From Pseudoalteromonas sp. A25 (GTDB lineage: Bacteria > Pseudomonadota > Gammaproteobacteria > Enterobacterales > Alteromonadaceae), in the NCBI RefSeq assembly GCF_009176705.1, contig NZ_AP021846.1, positions 1,768,001 through 1,832,000 on the forward strand: a stretch of 64,000 nt of DNA. Direction: 5' to 3'. Of the stretch, positions 54,214 through 63,784 are shown one piece after another. The notes beneath the pieces were generated by a model. The model did not search any database, was not told the origin of the DNA, and was given only the letters and a program-made list of their open reading frames with translations. How positions within the stretch are numbered: the stretch's first letter is position 1; every line of letters begins with the position of its first letter. A program made the translations under genes and the position numbers.

Positions 54214-54771
54214 ATGAAGAAAATAGAAATAGATGACGAACTTTATCAATATATCGCCAGTAATACGCAAAGTATTGGCGAGAGTGCTTCGCAAATATTA
54301 CGTCGTTTATTAAACCTCTCTACTGACAGCAACAATTCTCTTTCAGTCACCGCTGATGACAGTAAACACGATGGCAAGCAGCCAGAACAAACGCAAGATA
54401 ACATCGTGGCTGACAAAGAAACTGTTGAACCTAACGCTAATGTATTTAATATTCTAAATAAAGAAGAACTGGCCATGCAAAAAGGTGTGGTTGGTCGTTT
54501 TTTATTCATCCTTTGTGCTTTACACCGCACTCACAAAAAGAGTTTTCATAAGGTATTAGATATCAAAGGCCGTGACCGAATTTATTTTGCAAAGAGTAAA
54601 GAAGCGTTACTTGAAAGTGGTAGTAGTATGAACCCTAAAAATATTCTAGATAGCGAATATTGGGTGATGACCAACTCAAATACGACTCGTAAGAAAATGA
54701 TGCTTCATGAAGTCGCATTAAGCTTAGGCTACACTGAAGCGCAAGCCGAAACTATCCGAGACTACCTATAA
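54214..54771 (+). CDS. seqA: Replication initiation negative regulator SeqA
   Basis: A 185-residue SeqA. The N-terminal oligomerisation region is MKKIEIDDELYQYIASNTQS, followed by a linker rich in Asp and Gln, and the C-terminal domain that binds hemimethylated GATC sites, with FLFILCALHRTHKKSFHKVL, RDRIYFAKSKEALLESGSSM and YWVMTNSNTTRKKMM. SeqA delays re-initiation at oriC after replication. It is 10 bases before pgm, forming the conserved seqA-pgm operon. Confidence 0.96.
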   Translation: MKKIEIDDELYQYIASNTQSIGESASQILRRLLNLSTDSNNSLSVTADDSKHDGKQPEQTQDNIVADKETVEPNANVFNILNKEELAMQKGVVGRFLFILCALHRTHKKSFHKVLDIKGRDRIYFAKSKEALLESGSSMNPKNILDSEYWVMTNSNTTRKKMMLHEVALSLGYTEAQAETIRDYL

Positions 54772-54780
54772 GGACATCTT

Positions 54781-56418
54781 ATGGCAATCCATCCAGGTGC
54801 TGGGAAACCAGTAACACAGTCGCAATTGGTTAACATTCCAAAACTTGTCTCTGCTTATTATATTAATGAGCCTGATCTTGAACAACACCCTGAGCAATGT
54901 GTCGAGTTTGGCACATCGGGCCACAGGGGCTGCTCTTATAATGTTAAGTTTAATGAATCACATATTTTAGCGATTACACAGGCAATTTGTGATTACAGAA
55001 AAGAAAACGACATTTTTGGCCCGTTGTTTTTAGGCAAAGATACTCATGCATTATCGGAAGCGGCATTCAACTCTGCTATCGAAGTGTTAGTTGCGAACGA
55101 AGTGCAAGTGATCACACAAGAAAATGATGATTACACACCGACACCCGTTATTAGCCATGCGATTGTTTGCCATAATAAAGCAAACCCTAATGAATTAGCC
55201 GACGGTATTGTTATAACACCGTCTCATAACCCGCCTGAAGATGGGGGTTTTAAATACAACCCACCCAATGGTGGACCGGCTGATACAGACGTAACGAAGT
55301 GGATTGAAGATAGAGCGAATAAGCTGCTGTTAGAAGACTTAGTTGAAGTTGAGCTGTTTTCATTTGCAAAAGCAAGGCGTTCTGGTTTTATCAAGTACCA
55401 AGATTTGGTCTGTCCGTACGTAGACGATTTAGCAAATATCATAGATATGCAGGCAATTGCTAAAGCAGGGGTATCAATCGGAATTGACCCGCTTGGCGGT
55501 TCTGGTATTAATTTTTGGCCAGTCATTGCGCAAAAGTACAACCTTAATCTTAGCGTTGTAAACGATCAGATTGACCCAAGGTTTGCCTTTATGCCACTTG
55601 ATAAAGACGGCAAAATCCGCATGGATTGCTCATCACCTTATGCTATGGCAAACCTAATCGCGCTTAAAGATGATTATGATATTGGTATTGGTAACGACCC
55701 AGACTATGACCGCCATGGTATTGTTACCAAAGATGGCTTAATGAACCCTAACCACTTTTTGGCTGTAGCAATAGATTACTTGCTTAATCATAGAAATTGG
55801 CCAAGTGATGTAAAAATAGGCAAGACACTGGTTTCATCCGCCATGATAGACAAGGTTGTACAAGCCAATAACCATGAAGTGTATGAAGTGCCAGTCGGGT
55901 TTAAATGGTTTGTTAAAGGCTTGAATAAACAATGGCTTGCTTTTGGTGGGGAAGAAAGCGCAGGGGCGTCTTTCTTGCGTTTAAACGGTGATGTTTGGAA
56001 CACAGATAAAGATGGCTTTATTTTAGGCTTATTAGCGGCAGAAATTTTAGCAGTAACGGGTAAAACACCGTCTGAGCGCTACAAAGAGCTTGAAGCACAG
56101 TTTGGTGCGCCTATGTATAAAAGAATTGACGCACCAGCAACCCCCGAACAAAAGTCGCGATTAAAAGCACTTAGCCCTGAAGATGTAACCGCGGGTGAGC
56201 TTGCGGGCGATCAAATTACGCAAATACTCACGAATGCACCGGGTAACAATGCAGCTATTGGCGGCTTAAAGGTTGTAACTGAAAACGGCTGGTTTGCAGC
56301 GCGCCCATCAGGCACTGAAGATATCTATAAAATATATCTAGAGTCATTTAAGGGCGAGGCACATTTAGCACAGCTAGAGCAAGAAGCGAAAGCACTGGTT
56401 GACTCAGTGATCCGCTAA
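54781..56418 (+). CDS. pgm: Phosphoglucomutase (alpha-D-glucose phosphate-specific)
   Basis: A 545-residue enzyme that interconverts glucose 1-phosphate and glucose 6-phosphate. The phosphoserine loop is [17 protein letters not shown] (about 147-163), the Mg2+ site [12 protein letters not shown], the sugar loop [12 protein letters not shown], and the phosphate-binding loop [13 protein letters not shown] near the C-terminus. Ribosome site AAGGACA precedes ATG 54781. A terminator follows at 56435. Confidence 0.97.
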   Translation: MAIHPGAGKPVTQSQLVNIPKLVSAYYINEPDLEQHPEQCVEFGTSGHRGCSYNVKFNESHILAITQAICDYRKENDIFGPLFLGKDTHALSEAAFNSAIEVLVANEVQVITQENDDYTPTPVISHAIVCHNKANPNELADGIVITPSHNPPEDGGFKYNPPNGGPADTDVTKWIEDRANKLLLEDLVEVELFSFAKARRSGFIKYQDLVCPYVDDLANIIDMQAIAKAGVSIGIDPLGGSGINFWPVIAQKYNLNLSVVNDQIDPRFAFMPLDKDGKIRMDCSSPYAMANLIALKDDYDIGIGNDPDYDRHGIVTKDGLMNPNHFLAVAIDYLLNHRNWPSDVKIGKTLVSSAMIDKVVQANNHEVYEVPVGFKWFVKGLNKQWLAFGGEESAGASFLRLNGDVWNTDKDGFILGLLAAEILAVTGKTPSERYKELEAQFGAPMYKRIDAPATPEQKSRLKALSPEDVTAGELAGDQITQILTNAPGNNAAIGGLKVVTENGWFAARPSGTEDIYKIYLESFKGEAHLAQLEQEAKALVDSVIR

Positions 56419-56434
56419 TTTATATACAAAATAG

Positions 56435-56461
56435 AGCCATGCTATTGCATGGCTTTTTTTT
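56435..56461 (+). terminator. Terminator of seqA-pgm
   Basis: Stem AGCCATGC / GCATGGCT with a four-base loop and eight T residues. Confidence 0.9.
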
Positions 56462-56525
56462 ATCTGAATATTCTCTACCTTTATACTATTGGTAGTTTCT
56501 CTCACACATTGAACTTGGTGACCGT

Positions 56526-57560
56526 ATGTACCTAGAAGAATTAAAAAACACTGGCGATTTTTTAACATTGACGCGAAACAATGAGTTCCATTTACCGCCT
56601 GAGCAATTTACGTTAGCAAATGGCACAGTGGTAGATGTGTTAGATACAGGGGTGATCCAGTTTACGCCGAGTAATTATGGCAATAAAGATATTGTTTTAT
56701 CTAGTGCAGTGCATGGTAATGAAACCGCCCCGATTGAAATATGTGACGAGTTGATCCAAGCAGTAATTAAAGAACAATTACTGCTTAAGCACCGCGTGCT
56801 TTTTATTTTTGGTAACCCTAAGTCGATTAATATTGGTGAACGGTTTGTAGAAGAAAACCTCAACCGATTGTTTAATGGCACACATGCATTGGGCGGTGTA
56901 CAAAATGAAGAACGCAAACGGGCTGCTAATTTAGAGCGTTATGTACGTGAGTTTTTTACATCGGTTGGAGCTGGTAGATATCGCTGTCATTACGATTTGC
57001 ATACTGCGATCCGAGGCTCAAAAAATGAGAAATTTGCGGTATATCCATTTTTACATGGTAAGCCTTGGAAAAAATCTCAGCTGCAGTTTTTACTCGCGTG
57101 CGGTGTGAATACCGTGCTAATGATGCGCTCAGAAGCAACAACATTCAGCTACTTTTCTTCAAAACAATTCGCTGCAGATTCATTTACGGTTGAATTAGGG
57201 CAAGTTAAGCCGTTTGGCGAAAACGATATGAGCCGCTTTGCAAAAACAAAACAAACGCTAACTGCATTAATTAGCCAAAATGAGCTGGAATTTGGTGATT
57301 TTAATTCTTCAGATTTTGAGCTTTTTCAAGTTCACCGAACCATCAATAGAACGCAGCAAGACTTCAGTTTTCCATTTCCTGATAGCGCAGAGAACTTTAC
57401 GGGTTTTGCCAAAGGTGAGTTACTAGCAGTTGATGGCGAGACGAGGTATTTAGCGGAAGTAGACGGCGAGGCTATCATTTTTCCAAATGCGAATGTTGCA
57501 CTTGGGCAGCGCGCTTTGCTTACGGTTATTCCGATGGAAGTCGATGAAAGGTTTGTTTAA
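56526..57560 (+). CDS. astE: Succinylglutamate desuccinylase
   Basis: A 344-residue zinc carboxypeptidase-like enzyme that splits N-succinylglutamate into succinate and glutamate, the last step of the AST arginine pathway. Zinc ligands are in [10 protein letters not shown] (His and Glu) and [10 protein letters not shown] (His); the catalytic Glu is in [13 protein letters not shown]. The rest of the ast operon is not here, which is usual in Alteromonadales where astE stands apart. A hairpin terminator follows. Confidence 0.93.
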   Translation: MYLEELKNTGDFLTLTRNNEFHLPPEQFTLANGTVVDVLDTGVIQFTPSNYGNKDIVLSSAVHGNETAPIEICDELIQAVIKEQLLLKHRVLFIFGNPKSINIGERFVEENLNRLFNGTHALGGVQNEERKRAANLERYVREFFTSVGAGRYRCHYDLHTAIRGSKNEKFAVYPFLHGKPWKKSQLQFLLACGVNTVLMMRSEATTFSYFSSKQFAADSFTVELGQVKPFGENDMSRFAKTKQTLTALISQNELEFGDFNSSDFELFQVHRTINRTQQDFSFPFPDSAENFTGFAKGELLAVDGETRYLAEVDGEAIIFPNANVALGQRALLTVIPMEVDERFV

Positions 57561-57624
57561 CTATCTGTAATCAAAAGAATTAACCAGCCGTAATAAAATC
57601 TTTCCAAGCATAATTATGCAAATT

Positions 57625-57662
57625 AAGGGTTATTCATCTAGGATTAGTTGAATAACCCTTTA
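57625..57662 (+). terminator. Terminator-like hairpin after astE
   Basis: Perfect 12-base arms AAGGGTTATTCA and TGAATAACCCTT with a 12-base loop. The 3' arm touches the LiuR-like palindrome at 57658. Confidence 0.7.
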
Positions 57663-57675
57663 CGTTAACGTAAAG
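57658..57675. promoter_or_regulatory. LiuR-like operator upstream of bkd
   Basis: CTTTACGTTAACGTAAAG is a perfect 18-base palindrome 172 bases before the bkd operon. It has the same ACGT-nn-ACGT core as the two etf sites. This fits joint control of branched-chain ketoacid oxidation by a LiuR-like regulator; the regulator gene itself is not in the window. Confidence 0.7.
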
Positions 57676-57846
57676 TGTCGGTAGTTTTTATTTAATCAAT
57701 TTGCATTTGCTGAACAGATTATTTTTACAAACTACAGCCAGTCTATAATTAAAATATTCATTGTGATTGGTACTGTTCAAGACTTGCGTATGTGCAAACA
57801 TACCTCATAACTGCAAATTTGTTATGACAACAAGAGAAGGTAGGTT

Positions 57847-59064
57847 ATGACTAACCCCAATAACATATCGTTAAATATCAGCCACGCGTTGAAGTTTATA
57901 GATAGCCATGCCCTTGATATTCCTATGTTGACTATCTTAGGTGACAACGGTGAAGTACTTGATGGCGCGCAAGCTCCTGACATAGACAAAGAAACGGCGC
58001 AAAGATTATATGAAACCATGCGCTTTATCCGTTTATTAGATGAACGTATGCAAGCTGCACAGCGACAGGGTCGTGTCAGCTTTTATATGCAATGTTTGGG
58101 TGAAGAAGCTGCTATCACGGCAAGTGCCGCAGCATTAAAACAAGATGATATGATCATGGCTCAGTACCGCGAGCAAGCGGCTATCGCTTATCGTGGCTTT
58201 ACACTTGAGCAGTTCATGAACCAGTTATTCTCTAATGAAAAAGATCTAGGTAAAGGCCGTCAAATGCCAGTGCATTACGGTTCTAAAGAATTGCACTACC
58301 TGACTATTTCATCTCCTCTTGGTACGCAAATTCCGCAAGCAACAGGCTATGCGTATGGCCAAAAGCTTAAGCACATCGATAAAGAAACAGGCAAATTAGA
58401 CTCAGAAATTGATAACGTGACAATTTGCTATTTCGGTGAAGGTGCTGCATCAGAAGGTGACTTTCACGCGGGTCTTAACATGGCTGCCGTGCATGAAGCA
58501 CCTGTAATCTTCTTTGCACGCAATAATGGCTATGCGATTTCAACGCCTGCAGATGAGCAGTTTAAAGGCGATGGTATTGCCTCTCGTGGCGTAGGTTACG
58601 GTATCAAAACGATTCGCGTTGATGGTGCTGATGCACTTGCTGTATTTGCGGCAACGCAAGCTGCGCGTAAAATTGCCGTTGAGAACGGTGAACCAGTATT
58701 GATTGAATCAATCGCTTATCGTTTAGGGGCACACTCAACGTCTGATGATCCATCCGGTTATCGCAGTAAAGAAGAAGAAGCAGCATTTAAAGCAAACTGC
58801 CCAATCGAGCGCTTTAGAAAGTGGTTATTGAAGCAAGGCTGGTTGGATGAAAAAGAAGACGAAGCAGCGAAAGATAAAATTCGCGAAGACATTTTAGCCG
58901 CCGTTAAAGTGGCAGAAAAAGTACAAAAGCCTGCGCTAGAAGAGCTTGTTTCTGATGTATACGACACGCCAATTCCAGCATTACAAAAACAATATGAAGA
59001 ACTCAAAGAGCACATTAAACAGCACCCAGATGCTTATCCAGTGACAGCAGGGAGAATTAAATAA
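57847..59064 (+). CDS. bkdA1: Branched-chain 2-oxoacid dehydrogenase E1 alpha
   Basis: A 405-residue thiamine-diphosphate-dependent E1 alpha subunit. Motifs: [18 protein letters not shown], the [12 protein letters not shown] segment, the TPP-binding [20 protein letters not shown] (about 198-217) ending in a DxN-like NNGYAIST region, and the phosphorylation-loop-like [19 protein letters not shown]. With E1 beta it decarboxylates ketoacids from Leu, Ile and Val and passes the acyl group to E2. Ribosome site AGAAGGTAGG. Its stop and the next start share one base. Confidence 0.96.
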   Translation: MTNPNNISLNISHALKFIDSHALDIPMLTILGDNGEVLDGAQAPDIDKETAQRLYETMRFIRLLDERMQAAQRQGRVSFYMQCLGEEAAITASAAALKQDDMIMAQYREQAAIAYRGFTLEQFMNQLFSNEKDLGKGRQMPVHYGSKELHYLTISSPLGTQIPQATGYAYGQKLKHIDKETGKLDSEIDNVTICYFGEGAASEGDFHAGLNMAAVHEAPVIFFARNNGYAISTPADEQFKGDGIASRGVGYGIKTIRVDGADALAVFAATQAARKIAVENGEPVLIESIAYRLGAHSTSDDPSGYRSKEEEAAFKANCPIERFRKWLLKQGWLDEKEDEAAKDKIREDILAAVKVAEKVQKPALEELVSDVYDTPIPALQKQYEELKEHIKQHPDAYPVTAGRIK

Positions 59065-60041
59065 TGGCTAAAATGAACATGCTACACGCCATTAACTCGG
59101 CGCTAGATATCACCATGAATGAGCACCCTCAAGCGTGTATTTTTGGTGAGGATGTGGGCTATTTTGGTGGCGTATTTAGAGCGACTTCAGGCTTACAAGA
59201 AAAGTACGGCAAGCATCGTGTGTTTAACACGCCACTGACTGAGCAAGGTATTTTAGGCTTTGCTAATGGTTTGGCCGCATTTGGTGCGCCAGCACTGGCT
59301 GAAATTCAGTTTGCTGATTACATATTTCCCGCGTTTGATCAGATAGTCAATGAATCTGCTAAGTTCCGCTACCGCAGTGGTAACGAGTTTAATGTCGGCA
59401 ACTTAACCATTCGTACACCATACGGTGGTGGTATTGCTGGGGGCTTGTATCACTCGCAATCGCCTGAGGCATACTTTGCTCACACGCCTGGTTTAAAATT
59501 AGTTGTGCCACGTAATCCTTACCAAGCCAAAGGCTTATTAAGAGCGTGTATTAAAGACGACAACCCGGTGATTTTCTTTGAACCGAAGCGCCTATACCGT
59601 GCATCGGTTGGCGAAGTGCCAGAAGAAGACTACACCATTGAGATTGGCAAAGCAGAAGTGGTTAAAACCGGCTCAGACGTTACGTTACTAGCGTGGGGTG
59701 CGCAAATGGAAATTATTGAGCAAGCTGCTGCCAAAGCTGAAGAAGCAGGCATTAGCTGCGAGGTGATTGACCTACGTAGTATTTTGCCTTGGGATGTAGA
59801 CACCGTTGCTAAGTCAGTTGTTAAAACTGGACGTTTAATTGTCAGTCACGAAGCGCCAATCACCAATGGTTTTGGTGCTGAAATAGCCGCCACAATCCAG
59901 CAAGAATGCTTCTTACACCTCGAATCGCCTATTGCACGTGTGTGTGGTCTAGATACACCTTATCCGTTGGCGCTTGAAAAAGAATATGTGCCTGATGCAT
60001 TGAAAGTGTTTGCTGCGATTAAGAAATCGGTTGAGTTTTAA
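59064..60041 (+). CDS. bkdA2: Branched-chain 2-oxoacid dehydrogenase E1 beta
   Basis: A 325-residue transketolase-like E1 beta subunit. Motifs: [36 protein letters not shown] (about 51-70), [17 protein letters not shown] and the C-terminal domain beginning [13 protein letters not shown]. It completes the active site of the E1 heterotetramer. Start ATG 59064 overlaps the E1 alpha stop by one base (TAATG). E2 follows nine bases later. Confidence 0.96.
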   Translation: MAKMNMLHAINSALDITMNEHPQACIFGEDVGYFGGVFRATSGLQEKYGKHRVFNTPLTEQGILGFANGLAAFGAPALAEIQFADYIFPAFDQIVNESAKFRYRSGNEFNVGNLTIRTPYGGGIAGGLYHSQSPEAYFAHTPGLKLVVPRNPYQAKGLLRACIKDDNPVIFFEPKRLYRASVGEVPEEDYTIEIGKAEVVKTGSDVTLLAWGAQMEIIEQAAAKAEEAGISCEVIDLRSILPWDVDTVAKSVVKTGRLIVSHEAPITNGFGAEIAATIQQECFLHLESPIARVCGLDTPYPLALEKEYVPDALKVFAAIKKSVEF

Positions 60042-60050
60042 GGAATAGTC

Positions 60051-61616
60051 ATGGCTAAAGAATTTATCTTACCAGATATTGGCGAAGGCATTGTAGAGTG
60101 TGAAATCGTTGAATGGTTGGTTGCAGTGGGTGATGAAGTTAAAGAAGATCAGCCAATTTGCGACGTTATGACTGACAAAGCACTTGTTCAGATCCCCGCA
60201 GTACATGATGGCGTTATTACCACATTACATTATGAAAAAGGTGAAATTGCCAAGGTGCATGAGCCGTTATTTGCAATGGAAGTGGCAGGCAGTGCACCAG
60301 CAAATGATAGTGAAAGCAGTGGTGAAGTGCCTGAGCAACCATCGAGTCAAACTGCATCTCAACTTGAAGATTTTATATTGCCAGATATCGGCGAAGGGAT
60401 TGTTGAGTGTGAAATCGTCGAGTGGCTTGTAGCCGAAGGGGATGAAATAAAAGAAGACCAAGCTGTATGTGATGTTATGACAGACAAAGCCTTGGTTCAG
60501 ATCCCTGCTAAGCACGATGGGTTGGTTGAAAAGCTTTATTATCAAAAAGGCGATGTAGCTCAAGTGCACAGCCCATTATTCCAGCTGCGTTTAGCTGGGT
60601 TAAGTGATGCGCCAGCTGAGGCAAAAGTTGAAGTAAAAGCGGCCGCTCAAACTGTCAAGGCTGCGAGCCAACAAGTTAAAAAAGCGCAATTACCAGCGAA
60701 TGGTAAAGCGATTGCCTCACCTGCAGTTCGCCGTTTAGCCCGTGAGCAAGACGTTGATATCAATCAAGTGCCGGGCACGGGTAAAAATGGCCGCGTTTAT
60801 AAAGAAGACATTAAACGCTTTGTAGAGGGCGGTGCTTGTGCGGCTACGGCAGATAATATGTCAGCCAGTGCGAATTCGTCTGCATCGCCTGTACAGACTA
60901 ACGTATCTGGTGACACGCGAGTTGAGCCAATTCGCGGCATGAAAGCGGCAATGGCGAAACAAATGGTGGCCTCGGTTTCGACGATCCCTCACTTTACATT
61001 TAGTGATGAAATTGACCTAACAGAGATCATTGCGCTGCGTAAAGAGCTTAAAGAGCAATACGCAAAAGAAGGCATTAAATTGACAATGATGCCGTTTTTC
61101 ATCAAAGCGCTGTCTTTAGCAATCAAAGAGTTTCCGATTGTTAATTCGCAAGTAAATGATGAATGCACCGAAATTACATATTTTGACGACCACAACATCG
61201 GTATGGCAGTTGACTCTAAATTAGGTCTTTTAGTGCCGAATATCAAAGGCTGTCAAAGTAAGTCGATTGTAGCAGTTGCGCAAGAAGTAACGCGTTTAAC
61301 GGATGCAGCAAGAGAAGGGCGTGTAGCACCCGATGATTTAAAAGGTGGCACGATTTCAATCTCAAACATTGGTGCAATTGGTGGTACAACCGCAACGCCC
61401 ATCATTAATAAGCCAGAAGTAGCTATTGTTGCTTTAGGCAAGCTGCAGCACCTCCCACGTTTTGACGACAAGGGGAATGTGGTTTCAAGAGCAATTATGC
61501 AAGTAAGTTGGTCTGGCGACCACCGTGTAATAGACGGCGGTACCATCGCAAGGTTTAATAACCTTTGGAAAGCTTACCTTGAAAACCCTGCCAAGATGAT
61601 GATGGCGATGAGCTAA
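60051..61616 (+). CDS. bkdB: Branched-chain 2-oxoacid dehydrogenase E2 (dihydrolipoyl acyltransferase)
   Basis: A 521-residue E2 with two lipoyl domains, not one. Each contains [17 protein letters not shown] and the lipoylated lysine in [11 protein letters not shown] (about residues 38-48 and 144-154). A peripheral subunit-binding domain follows ([20 protein letters not shown], about 221-240), then the catalytic acyltransferase domain with the active-site segment [17 protein letters not shown] near the C-terminus. It moves the acyl group to CoA. The E3 subunit (lipoamide dehydrogenase) is not in this operon. Bases 60984-61032 are copied near 62956. Confidence 0.96.
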   Translation: MAKEFILPDIGEGIVECEIVEWLVAVGDEVKEDQPICDVMTDKALVQIPAVHDGVITTLHYEKGEIAKVHEPLFAMEVAGSAPANDSESSGEVPEQPSSQTASQLEDFILPDIGEGIVECEIVEWLVAEGDEIKEDQAVCDVMTDKALVQIPAKHDGLVEKLYYQKGDVAQVHSPLFQLRLAGLSDAPAEAKVEVKAAAQTVKAASQQVKKAQLPANGKAIASPAVRRLAREQDVDINQVPGTGKNGRVYKEDIKRFVEGGACAATADNMSASANSSASPVQTNVSGDTRVEPIRGMKAAMAKQMVASVSTIPHFTFSDEIDLTEIIALRKELKEQYAKEGIKLTMMPFFIKALSLAIKEFPIVNSQVNDECTEITYFDDHNIGMAVDSKLGLLVPNIKGCQSKSIVAVAQEVTRLTDAAREGRVAPDDLKGGTISISNIGAIGGTTATPIINKPEVAIVALGKLQHLPRFDDKGNVVSRAIMQVSWSGDHRVIDGGTIARFNNLWKAYLENPAKMMMAMS

Positions 61617-61632
61617 CTCATTCTTAATTATC

Positions 61633-61662
61633 AAAAGCCCAGCCACGTTGCTGGGCTTTTTT
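61633..61662 (+). terminator. Terminator of the bkd operon
   Basis: Stem AAAAGCCCAGC / GCTGGGCTTTT with a six-base loop and a T tract, 17 bases after the bkdB stop. Confidence 0.9.
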
Positions 61663-61741
61663 ATGGCAACGAGCAATTGAAAAATCGGCGCGCACCACGG
61701 TGTTTTATACACAGGTAAGTAAACACTGTTAGAGTTTGCTA

Positions 61742-61755
61742 GACAGTCACTCTAA
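61742..61755 (+). repeat. Partial copy of the GACAGTCACTCTAA motif
   Basis: GACAGTCACTCTAA matches exactly the core of the repeated motif found at 62935, 63017 and 63799. It is the first trace of the repeat-rich region that occupies the end of the window. The rest of 61663-61922 shows no gene. Confidence 0.6.
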
Positions 61756-61922
61756 CGGCATGTTGTTTGTTAAAAGGTACTGTTTTTATAGACAGTGGTT
61801 TGCTTTTTGTCCAATAACATTATTACGGCCCGTTTTGTTCAATTTTAACAAGGTGTTTTTTGAACGCTTCTTATGTTTTGTTTACATTGAAGTTTTTAAA
61901 TGTGAAAATGGGAACACGTAAT

Positions 61923-62204
61923 ATGACCCGTTTTGTCGGTATTTATTCCGACATTTTGGGAGAGAATAAGCTGTTAAATGCCATGGATACATTAGAGAAA
62001 CTTGCAGAAAAAAATAAAGCTCAAGAAAAGCACAGACGTAATGAGCACTTTCTTACAACCGTCATGGTGCTGGTTTTATTTCCATTTTTCTTTGGTATTG
62101 CCATTGATGTCGGCGTGATTGAGTCATCTGTAAATTTCAACCTTTTGCTGTATGGCATAGGTGCGCTTTGTTTTGGTTTACCATTTGCAGCAATGGGCAA
62201 TTAA
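61923..62204 (+). CDS. Small membrane protein, unknown function
   Basis: A 93-residue protein if started at ATG 61923 (MTRFVGIYSDILGENK); an upstream ATG at 61908 is also possible. The N-terminal 40 residues are charged and helical, followed by two membrane segments (about 41-61 and 70-90). Its TAA stop directly touches the next start codon. No family recognised. It lies at the start of the accessory tail of the window. Confidence 0.55.
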   Translation: MTRFVGIYSDILGENKLLNAMDTLEKLAEKNKAQEKHRRNEHFLTTVMVLVLFPFFFGIAIDVGVIESSVNFNLLLYGIGALCFGLPFAAMGN

Positions 62205-62390
62205 ATGCTTTTTTCACGTTGGTTAAAGTTATTGGGTTTGATTGCTGCTCAAGGTTGGTTTGTATACTTTTGGGCTTTTCAAATGCAATCTTGGTTAGCA
62301 TTCGTTCCTTTAGCACTAGTATTTATTTGGTTGCAAATACAAAAGCCAAGGGTCAAACAACAAGCTAAGCGTGAGAAAAATGGCATTTAA
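62205..62390 (+). CDS. Small membrane protein, unknown function
   Basis: A 61-residue protein with two membrane helices (about 6-24 and 28-46) and a basic end (KPRVKQQAKREKNG). The start abuts the previous stop, so the two are probably coupled. Its TAA stop lies inside the first core of the attC-like site at 62385, as is usual for genes in integron cassettes. Confidence 0.55.
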   Translation: MLFSRWLKLLGLIAAQGWFVYFWAFQMQSWLAFVPLALVFIWLQIQKPRVKQQAKREKNGI

Positions 62391-62453
62391 CAGGTTAAAT
62401 CATCGGAAAACCACTCGTTTCACTCGCGTTTTCCGCTGTTCAAAGCGTTAGGC
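62385..62453 (+). other. attC-like recombination site
   Basis: The element begins with ATTTAAC (fits RYYYAAC) and ends with GTTAGGC (fits GTTRRRY), 69 bases apart. Between them the sequence folds into a long imperfect hairpin: AACAG pairs with CTGTT and CGGAAAAC (62404-62411) with GTTTTCCG (62428-62435). This is the layout of a cassette recombination site. The two outer core sites pair imperfectly. No integrase is in the window. Confidence 0.55.
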
Positions 62454-62489
62454 TCTAAAGAATAAATACAAAATACAGGAAAAATAATA

Positions 62490-62876
62490 ATGACAAGAAA
62501 AATTGGATTTGTACTGGTTTTGCTAATGGCTTTGCTACAAGGATTTTATGGCCTGTTTGCCTATATTGACCCTGTTGCATTTGCTGATGTTCGTGGTACT
62601 GCACTTATATCAAATGAAGATATAGATTGGGTGCAAATATACGGTTCTCGTACTCTATTCGTATCTCTAATAATTGGGGCTTTGCTGTATTTTAGAGAGT
62701 TCAAAGTTCTTATGTGGGCAGCTCTGCTTGGTACGGTAATGCCATTAACAGATGGTTATCTAGCATACCAAGCAGAGGCACCATTTGGAGTTGTTGCAAA
62801 GCATATTGCCACAATTGCGTATCTGATAATTACTTCAGTAGTATTGTTTAAAGTAATAGCTAATGAAAAAGCCTAA
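62490..62876 (+). CDS. Four-helix small membrane protein, possible cassette gene
   Basis: A 128-residue protein with four predicted membrane segments (about 5-25, 48-66, 70-90 and 100-122). It begins 36 bases after the attC-like GTTAGGC and has a good ribosome site CAGGAAAAA, the distance expected for a promoterless cassette gene. It resembles DUF4267-like small membrane proteins in general shape, but I do not assign a family. Downstream, repeats begin directly. Confidence 0.6.
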   Translation: MTRKIGFVLVLLMALLQGFYGLFAYIDPVAFADVRGTALISNEDIDWVQIYGSRTLFVSLIIGALLYFREFKVLMWAALLGTVMPLTDGYLAYQAEAPFGVVAKHIATIAYLIITSVVLFKVIANEKA

Positions 62877-62907
62877 TGGCTACTTGGTGTGACTAGTGTG
62901 GCTGTGT

Positions 62908-62941
62908 GGCTACTTAGGACAGTTGGCTACTTAGGACAGTC
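62908..62941. repeat. Two tandem 17-bp units GGCTACTTAGGACAGT(T/C)
   Basis: The unit is repeated twice with one change at the last base. The second unit continues into CACTCTAATTTCT, so it is the start of the REP-like motif seen also at 63013 and 63795. Confidence 0.85.
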
Positions 62942-62955
62942 ACTCTAATTTCTCC

Positions 62956-63004
62956 ATCCCTCACTTTACATTTAGTGATAAAATTGACCTAACAGAGATC
63001 ATTG
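62956..63004 (+). repeat. Displaced 49-bp copy of bkdB
   Basis: The segment matches 60984-61032 inside bkdB at 48 of 49 bases (one G to A change), in the same orientation. It is enclosed on both sides by the GGACAGTCACTCTAATTTCT motif (62934 and 63016), so it looks as if a piece of the E2 gene was captured between two repeat units. Confidence 0.95.
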
Positions 63005-63121
63005 GGTAATACTTGGGACAGTCACTCTAATTTCTGCCCCGCGGTTATCTTCGATGTAGGCAACTTCAATGAACTCTTTATGAGTATCTAAGCCAATGAA
63101 AAGTATGTTATGTTTAGTCAT
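62999..63121 (-). pseudogene. IS110-family transposase remnant, copy 1
   Basis: An ATG at 63121 opens a 40-codon frame MTKHNILFIGLDTHKEFIEV then AYIEDNRGAE. This is the N-terminus of an IS110-family (DEDD) transposase with its first catalytic Asp in GLDTHKE. After RGAE the frame runs into the repeat motif and stops. The remaining 270 or so codons are missing. Confidence 0.85.
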
Positions 63122-63218
63122 GCTAGCCTCTGCTATATAGTTATTTGACAAACTAATTATGGCTCTGGCTTTAAGCTAACCCACGAAAATGCGGAGGCTA
63201 GCACCGTGTGGGAGTCAT
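63008..63218. repeat. 211-bp direct repeat, copy 1
   Basis: Matches 63790-64000 with three mismatches (208 of 211). It contains the REP-like motif, the IS110 N-terminal remnant and about 97 bases upstream of it. The left limit coincides with AATACTTGGGACAGTC; after 63218 the following sequence cannot be compared because copy 2 meets the window end. Confidence 0.97.
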
Positions 63219-63245
63219 TATGTCTATGCCTTTTGGGAGATATAC

Positions 63246-63743
63246 ATGTCAATTCCAAAACATTCTGAGCTGTTTGATTATGCCAAAGGGGCTTATTTCG
63301 CAGATAGTTTTTCACGCGAAATCCCTAACAATAATGAGACCGCACTCGATGTCTATCTTGAAATCGCGAGACAAACTCCTGCGTGGGTTTCATTCTTGAT
63401 GTCAACGAGAAATCGTATCGTATCAATGCTTGGTTTGAAGCACTTAGGCCGACTTCAGGATGCTATATCAGCGGAGAATATAGCAAACATTAACGTTGGT
63501 GAGAGAATAGGTATTTTCACGTTACAGAGCAATAGTGATACTGAAATTGTCTTAGAGGACAGTGACAAACATCTTGATGTAAGAGTGTCTTTTTTACTGG
63601 ATGTAGTTGGCGATAAAATCAAAGTACACGCAACCACGGTGGTACATGTACATAACATGTTTGGCAAAGTGTATATGTTTTTTGTGGCTCCACTTCACAA
63701 GCTCATCGTGCCTAGTTCTTTGAAAACGTTGGCACAGGCATAA
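63246..63743 (+). CDS. DUF2867-like protein, possible cassette gene
   Basis: A 165-residue soluble protein, start ATG 63246 (MSIPKHSELFDYAKGAYFAD), with ribosome site GGGAGA. The pattern of a DYAKGAYFADSF start and a C-terminal VVHVHNMFGKVYMFFVAPLH matches DUF2867. It is enclosed by two 211-bp repeats, and its stop codon TAA at 63741-63743 forms the start of a Vibrio-like attC half-site, so it probably came in as an integron cassette. Function unknown. Confidence 0.65.
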   Translation: MSIPKHSELFDYAKGAYFADSFSREIPNNNETALDVYLEIARQTPAWVSFLMSTRNRIVSMLGLKHLGRLQDAISAENIANINVGERIGIFTLQSNSDTEIVLEDSDKHLDVRVSFLLDVVGDKIKVHATTVVHVHNMFGKVYMFFVAPLHKLIVPSSLKTLAQA

Positions 63744-63784
63744 CAAAGCGTTTAAGGCGGTTTCACAACGCTTGGCAGTGTTAG
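63738..63784 (+). other. Truncated Vibrio-type attC site
   Basis: The segment starts TAACAAAGCGTTTAAGG and continues with TTTCACAACGCTTGGCA, the highly typical left half of attC sites of the Vibrio super-integron type. The right half (with GCGTTA) is missing: the sequence passes after about 45 bases into the 211-bp repeat. The repeat therefore seems to have inserted into, or recombined with, the attC site. Confidence 0.7.
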
